A stretch of DNA of 64,000 nucleotides from Phlebiopsis flavidoalba (Eukaryota; Basidiomycota; Agaricomycetes; Polyporales; Phanerochaetaceae). Of this stretch, positions 58,706 through 64,000 are shown piece after piece. The notes under the pieces are model-generated. The model had not been told where the DNA came from, made no database searches, and saw only the letters and a list, made by a program, of their open reading frames with translations. A program made the position numbers and the translations under genes. Within the stretch, counting starts at the first letter, position 1, and each line of letters opens with the position of its first letter. Location: contig JAOCPU010000017.1 in assembly GCA_035772785.1 (NCBI GenBank), positions 434,001 through 498,000 on the forward strand, written 5' to 3'.

Positions 58706-58810
58706 TGAAATCTATGCAATACATGATGCGGAGCCTCGCGATTATGGTACAGTCAAATAAATCATGCCACGAATCCGAGAATATGAAACCGTCCGAGGAA
58801 GAAACACCAT

Positions 58811-61058
58811 CTAGAGCTTGAGCTTGGTGATCTGCAATGGCTGGTCTGGTGTCGCAGTCAGTAAATATTCGCATCGGCGTGTGATGATGCAGCTCGACAC
58901 AGGTGGAGTTGAAGAGGTTGTCGGCCGGCACAGAGACGATGTGCTGGTTGAGCGCGGAGTGGTCGACCATCTCAGGGGACGAGGTCGTCGATGGTGCGTG
59001 CCACCAAGGAGACGCATGTTCATCTCAAACTCATCCTATAGAGAACATGAGGATCTTGTTATTATGTTCAATGTTGCTCTGAAAGCTTACCCTGAAGATC
59101 TGGCATGCACGCTCAACACCATCCTGGCACGGCCGTACGCGCAGAACGCGTAGAGGAACGCGCGGCCGACACCGACGGCCTTCGCGCCGAGGCAGAGCGC
59201 CTTGAGGGACGTCGCTCGCACGGCGGACACCACCGTCGACGAAGATCTCGAACTTGGGGTCGGGCCACCCCCAGTAGCCCTTGGCCTTGAGCGCAGAGGT
59301 GACCTCGACGAGGACCTCGAGACCGGAGCGGGCAGTGTCGAGCTGACTGACCACCGTGGTTTGGAGAGGACGATACCCTGGACACCGGACTCGTATGCGA
59401 GGACGGCATCCTCGCCCGTGGCGATACCCTTAAGGATGATGGGCACTATAATCTCATGTCAGTACTTGATGATAACAAGGGACACTCGTCGATCACTTAC
59501 TCTTTGGTAATGCTGCGGAACCATGGAATGTCCTTCCACGACAGGCTAGGGTCAATGAAAGACTGGGAGGCTATCCAGAACGCTGGGGATTGGCTAGCAA
59601 AGACAAGTCTTACGCTGATGGCACGGGCGACACCTTGATCCTTCTTGACTTCGTGGCCCTTCTGGACCTCAGCGTTCGCTGACTCGTCAACCTGCTTCAT
59701 GCGCATGTCCTTCTCACGACGGCCGAGCTGGGGTGCGTCGACGGTGATGAAGAGACCCTTAACGCCACGGGCCTCCGCGTGCTGCACGTAATTTCCTCGT
59801 GATCTCGCGGTCCACGGTTGACCGTAGAGCTGGACGAAGAAGGTCTCGGTCGTTTGCCCGGGCATCAATGATCTCGTCGAAGGAGCCCATGACGCGAGGG
59901 TGGCGATCTGAGGAGATATGTGAGGAACACCACGGTATCAACAAAAATACGTTCTGTGTGCGCACCATCTGGATGACAAACCGTGGTTTCGCGGCGGCGC
60001 GCGATCGTGATGCAAAGTTCACCGTCGGGGTGTCCCACTGCTTGCCGAGAGCATTGTAGCGGACTAGAGTTTTATCGTCAGCAAAGATGACCGTTGCACG
60101 GTCGGATCGGGACTTACGATGGATACAGGGGCATGCTGGTACTTTTGGCCGAGGATCTGGTATCGTACAAGACCAGTCGACAGTCGAGATCATCTCGGAG
60201 GAGCGGGGGGACGCGGAACCATACACTAAAGACAATAATGAATCAGAAGGACTGATAGTATATAACGCTGAGACTCACCGCTGGAAGGCAGTTCGGACTT
60301 TTCACGAATGGTGATTTCGTCATCATAGGCCGAAGAGTAGTAGGCCTAAGGTAACGAACACCAATAAGTATGGTCTGGTACAGTAGTACAAGCAAGAGTC
60401 ACATTACCCAAGCCGTTCTCGGGGGGATGACAGCCTTCGCAATGATCTCGAAAGGTCGTGCATGATTGAGTACTTTCTCGATTGGCGGGTCACTCACGGG
60501 CAGCCAAGGCAGTCCTGCCTGGCCTTCTCCTCCTCCGTCACCATCCTTGACGACCTTGGCGACTGTGCTGGCATCAATAGCACACGAGAAGGCTGAGAGA
60601 GGGGTTAACACGACTAGCAAATATGTCTAAAAACTGCGAGGACTTACGCTTCTCGACGGGCAGGTGTGGTCGGTGATGGCATCTGGTGGGCGTGGATGGG
60701 CTCGTACGCCTCACTACGGGCATTAAGTTAGAGTCGTTTGAGGTAGAGAAATTGATTGGATTACTCACGTTGCGGATCCTTGCCGGGGCGTATAACTTCA
60801 GGATGATACGGCTTCCACCGGGGTGCTCTATCATAAACAGCAGTTAAGTTACAGTCCATGCCAAGGCACTGTAGATCCACCTACGTCCAAAAAGTCTGTG
60901 ACATCGTACACCTTGCCTATGACACATATCAACGTTTAATGACTGTCCGAATACCGCTTTTAGAGATTAACAGCTCACCGTGAACGATGATCCAGCAGCT
61001 CTCCCTGCTGTTGTGCTCAGCGACTTCGGGGCCCAGTGAGAATCCGGATATCAGACAT
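58811..61058 (-). CDS. Flavocytochrome b2-type FMN-dependent 2-hydroxyacid dehydrogenase (L-lactate / glyoxylate dehydrogenase-like)
   Basis: A fusion of a cytochrome b5-type heme domain and an FMN TIM barrel that oxidises 2-hydroxyacids. The minus ATG at 61058-61056 reads MSDIRILTGPEVAEHNSRES, then CWIIVHG, an intron, and the heme-ligand motif HPGGSRIILKLYA (about 60810-60834). The linker holds DASTVAKVVKDGDG and PPIEKVLN. The barrel begins DDEITIREKSELPSAYGSA and continues AYGSA...PLLRDD, RYQILGQKYQHAPVSI, VKGLFITVDAPQLGRREKDM, FIDPSLSWKDIPWFRSITK, MPIILKGIATGEDAVLAYES, GVQGIVLSNHGG (active-site His), FEIFVDGGVRRASDVLKALC, LGAKAVGVGRAFLYAFCAYG and LRLLGA...DLVPEMVDHSALN, ending KLKL before TAG (58811-58813). 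No mitochondrial presequence is visible, so a cytosolic or peroxisomal location is possible. In wood-rot fungi, glyoxylate dehydrogenase is a flavohemoprotein of this type, so lactate versus glyoxylate is open. Confidence 0.88.
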
Positions 61059-61876
61059 TTTTAATGGAGGGGTGGTGAGTGGGTGGTAGGAGGGTTTGCT
61101 GAAGCAGCCGTGCGATAGGGAATAATCTTAAGTATTTCTCTGCGGGACGTAGGGAGTCCGTAGAAGAGTCCCGTATGCAGCATTCGATGGGACAGTGCGT
61201 GCCGACCTGGAATATGCGCACCGCATCTCCACTCGGAATGAGTGCAGAAGTTGGACGTAGGAGGCCCCGCTGACAGCATAAACCACGGTGTTAGACCGCT
61301 TAGTGCTCCTGACATGAAGTTAAGTAGCACTTTGGCGTCTCGAGAGGACAACCCGCACCTGGACGATATGTACGTCAATCGACCTATGCCAAGCACAGGA
61401 CTGTAATCGCGGGCCTCCGAGTCGCTGAGTCGAGTCCCCCGTCCGGGGATTTAGCGCGCTAATCAGTCCTATATAAACATCGGACTGGTACCGAGTTTTG
61501 GTAAGGACATCGACAGTAACCTTGTGCAAGGTCTAGGCTGGCAGTCGTGTTCGCGCACAAAGAGTGCGTTCAGCAACTCCTCTTTAACTCCGACCTGTGG
61601 GTAGCAGGCACATCTTTCACTCTGCGCGGACTTATGTCAAGTGCAATAGACATATAAGGTAACAATCAAGGGCTTACCTCCTCAGAAACATGCCTCGATA
61701 ACTTTGCAGTCGTGCACTGCGACGAAGAAGCTAGGACAATACTCGTTCTTTCGCAAAAGACATACCGTCTGCACTTCTGTATTAGAAAGAAAGATAGTGG
61801 CCCGCGACGATATTTAAAGATCTCCGCATTATCAAGGCCGTGTCAGGAAGCTGGCCAGCAGTGAGACAGCGACCCG

Positions 61877-61900
61877 GTTCGAACTTCGAACTTCGAAGTT
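61877..61900 (+). repeat. GAACTTC direct repeat and AACTTCGAAGTT palindrome
   Basis: Three overlapping TTCGAA units end in a perfect 12-bp palindrome (61889-61900). It may be a protein-binding site or a chance repeat; the GGTTCGAAC start mimics a tRNA T-loop, but no tRNA fold is present. Confidence 0.6.
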
Positions 61901-63224
61901 AAAACGGGTAGACGCCCCTTAGACGCCTTGAGCTGCCCGATGAGGCGGGGCTGCAAATAACGGCAAATAAGGGCGCGCTGATGCGCCTCGACCGCACCGC
62001 GAAGTCGACCCTCCCTCATCGCTTTCATCGTCTCCCGAAATTGTCTTCAGCAAACCCAGCACAGCGGTAACATACTATATACTCAATCTGTGTTATCGAA
62101 ATGTTGAGACTGACGACTCAGTCCCCCCGCTGCCACCTGTAAGGTTCGAGAACGAATGGGGCTAGATCTGCTTCATTTCATTCTTGTCGTTTCAGGCGTG
62201 GCGACTCGACACCGTATATTTTTCTAGCTTCCGCGGGCCAGACTCGTCTTTCCTCGCTTCCTCTTGCTCGTGTCACTTCTTGCTGGCTTGGCCTCGACCC
62301 ATCGCACAACGTCTCGTTGGGAAGCCTGGCGCAAGTGACCGCTTGCATCAGCCAAGTCTCTCTCAAGTGACCCGTGTGTGCAGAAAAACATGGCTGTAAG
62401 CGTCCAATTTGTAGCCATAAACTGCTTTTTTTACGCGAGAAAGCACAGGTACCAAGCAGTCATCTGGCTGACGCGAGGTGTTCTTTCGCGATCGCAATCA
62501 CGGCACTTTGATCCCTCCGAGGCGCAACGGGTCGAGTTGCAGCTCCTCCGCTGTGGTCTCGCCCCTCCCTGTACAGCCCGCTGGGGCTATCCGGGACGCT
62601 ATCGCTCGCCGTGTGTTCTCCTGCATTCTGGTGCGTACCCGTACCCGCTCTAACACCGCACGTTGTCCTTTGATGGCGGGCGATCCTATGAGCTGTCAAT
62701 TGTCCCAATCGCCGTTTCAGGCCTCTTATCCAATGGACCGGGTTCAGCAAAAAACTTTCGTGGCGTTCGCCTCAGTTACTCCTGCCAAAGTTAGCCGGAA
62801 CTGTGACCTCGCTCGGTGCACACAGTGGGGAGTGACGGGCGCTGCTCGAGTTTACCTTGTTGCGCCAAAGTCCTGGCTCACCACGGTCGGTGCAGTAGCC
62901 CCCGTTTTACAACAAGTGTCCGAGAATCCACTTTTGACAACGATTCTCAGCGTCGCAGCAATGCCGAGCGACTCCTCCCAGTTTAACTCCGCATCATCTC
63001 CCTTAACTTCGCGCTTTTCCGCACAAACGGGAGCTGAGGATACGCCAACAACTCTCGGATGCAACTTTGTCATCGGGACCAATGACATACGCGCGTACGC
63101 GTATCGACACGCATGTCGAGAACATTAATTTCCTCCTGATCCTTTGTCTCGGAGCAATCACATCGCTACCCCAATATTCCAATCCTGGTGAGGGCGAGTG
63201 TTTCTTGCTCCCAGCTCAAGTAGG

Positions 63225-63231
63225 ATAAATA
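63225..63231 (+). promoter_or_regulatory. TATA-like box of the ICL/PEPM-family gene
   Basis: ATAAATA within TAGGATAAATACTGG, about 131 bases before the start codon and followed by a C/T-rich tract, the usual order in strongly expressed basidiomycete genes. Confidence 0.5.
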
Positions 63232-63361
63232 CTGGCACCACCTTCACTCATCACTCCCCATCCTCAGTCTCATCCTCACTCTTCTCTCCAGGCACTTGCC
63301 TTTCTACCCTAGACAAACTAGATCACTTTCTTCTTCTTCTCTTCAACCCTAGAAATCATGC

Positions 63362-64000
63362 ATGCCTGGCCTTGAATTGTTTGGATCTACTGAGGCCACC
63401 ACCCAGCCCACCACTGTGGTCGAGGTTCCCGCTGCGTGGAAGCCCGCCCACACTCGCCGAGCGAGCCCAGTGTTGAGGCACCGAAGGCCGGCGTTTACTA
63501 CAACGCCCGCCTCGACCCCAAGAACTACCTCGAGGGCCCGCTCTCCCTGAACCCCGCCACCCGCCTGCGCCAGATGCTCGCCAGGCCCGGCATCGTCGTG
63601 AGTGAAGCTGTAGCCCCCTTATATTTTGACCTCGATAATCAAAATCGAGCTGACCGTCCCTGAAGGTTGCCCCGGGTATCTGTGACGGTATCAGCGCCCG
63701 CTGTGCTCTCGAGGCTGGCTTCACCTGCCTGTACCAGAGGTATGTGGTCTAAATCCGCACTGGATGAGTAAAGATTAACCTCCGTGATATGTAGCGGTGC
63801 TGCCACGACCGCATCGCGCCTTGGCATGCCCGATCTTGCCATCGCGACCCTCAACGACTTCGTTGAGGCACGGCACCATGCACGCCTCGCTCGACCCCAC
63901 CGTCCCCGTCATTGCTGACGCCGACACTGGGTAAGTGGTCTTATCTTGGCTTTCCATGCTTCGAATTTACCTTCCCCCGATAGCTTCGGTGGCCCCGCCA
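63362..64000 (+). CDS. Isocitrate lyase / phosphoenolpyruvate mutase superfamily protein, N-terminal part (3' end off window)
   Basis: The start at 63362 (MPGLELFGSTEATTQPTTVV) is followed, after one frame break, by SVEAPKAGVYYNARLDPKNY and LEGPLSLNPATRLRQMLARP. The barrel begins GIV, an intron (about 63599-63665), VAPGICDGISARCALEAGF and TCLYQS, a second intron (about 63740-63793), then GAATTASRLGMPDLAIATLN, DFVEAG, DPTVPVIADADTG, a third intron and FGGPA at the edge. The D-x-D-T-G-x-G-G metal-binding motif (Mg2+ site) is that of the ICL/PEPM superfamily, which includes isocitrate lyase, methylisocitrate lyase, PEP mutase and oxaloacetate hydrolase. It is not a canonical glyoxylate-cycle isocitrate lyase in its N-terminus. 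Oxaloacetase or a 2,3-dimethylmalate-lyase-like function are options, and the catalytic loop that would help decide lies beyond the window. Confidence 0.85.

Larger units (their letters stand above)
61059..63361. other. Divergent intergenic region between b2-type and ICL/PEPM genes
   Basis: 2.3 kb between two genes transcribed away from each other. Frames of 92-216 codons occur (plus 62478-63128 is 216 codons; minus 61061-61396 is 111), all without recognisable motifs. A short repeat of GAACTTC with a 12-bp palindrome lies at 61877-61900. The last 120 bases are strongly C/T-rich, a typical fungal core promoter and leader for the rightward gene. Confidence 0.4.

Noticed and set aside
61380..61455. 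Possible tRNA-Tyr-like stretch (ACTGTAATC with GAGTCGAGTCC)
   Set aside because: The would-be 3' acceptor side GTCCGGGGA has no complementary 5' side at the right distance.
61874..61905. tRNA-like T-loop (GGTTCGAAC)
   Set aside because: No matching acceptor stem, D-arm or anticodon arm upstream; the motif is part of a short GAACTTC repeat.
62478..63128. 216-codon plus-strand frame upstream of the ICL/PEPM gene
   Set aside because: No motif or family resemblance, no intron, biased toward Ser/Thr/Arg as expected from antisense or GC-rich chance frames; overlaps opposing minus frames. Not strong enough to call.

Overview
The window looks like nuclear DNA of a filamentous basidiomycete, most likely an Agaricomycete and possibly a wood-rotting polypore. 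The reasons are many short GT-AG introns (about 50-80 nt), GC-rich exons with AT-richer spacers, both-strand gene order with no operons, and fungal families such as a SUR7/PalI-type protein, an FSH1 hydrolase, a CSC1 channel and an Isp4-like OPT transporter. Taxonomy is inferred from gene content only. No rRNA, tRNA or CRISPR array was found.

Nearly every recognisable gene is cut by single-base insertions or deletions, yet the protein stays recognisable on both sides of each break. This looks like an uncorrected long-read assembly rather than a run of pseudogenes. Gene models below are therefore spans from start to stop across introns and apparent frameshifts, and exon edges are approximate unless stated.

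Layout. 1-1129 (+): 3' end of a TmpA-like membrane protein. 2029-3109 (-): TMEM198/DUF4203 membrane protein. 6379-9456 (+): KDEL receptor ERD2 followed by a VIP36/Emp47-type cargo lectin, two proteins that cycle between ER and Golgi. 9945-11176 (+): monoglyceride-lipase-like hydrolase. 13269-14491 (+): FSH1 serine hydrolase. 15284-18990 (+): transportin/Kap104. 19727-22361 (+): CRAL-TRIO/RhoGAP protein. 24913-28687 (+): oligopeptide transporter. 29660-30387 (-): SUR7/PalI-type protein. 30993-31590: a hAT-type MITE with 8-bp target duplication. 32064-32302 (-): a tiny two-exon cysteine-rich, metallothionein-like gene with a TATA box. 33.3-37.2 kb is gene-poor. 37231-38282 (-): clathrin light chain, head to head with a membrane-anchored LRR protein (38754-40702, +). 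41529-43860 (-): secreted GH13 alpha-amylase with a CBM20 tail. 46100-49709 (-): CSC1/DUF221 channel. 52841-54182 (-): Gal80-like oxidoreductase. 55829-58705 (+): tandem pair of paralogous membrane proteins. 58811-61058 (-): flavocytochrome b2-type dehydrogenase, divergent from an isocitrate-lyase/PEP-mutase family gene that runs off the right edge (63362-64000, +).

Most genes are housekeeping: secretory traffic (ERD2, lectin, clathrin light chain), nuclear import, Rho signalling, nutrient uptake and starch breakdown. The parts that deserve a second look are the MITE and metallothionein-like gene, the tandem membrane pair, the b2/ICL-family pair, and several kilobases of unassigned sequence.
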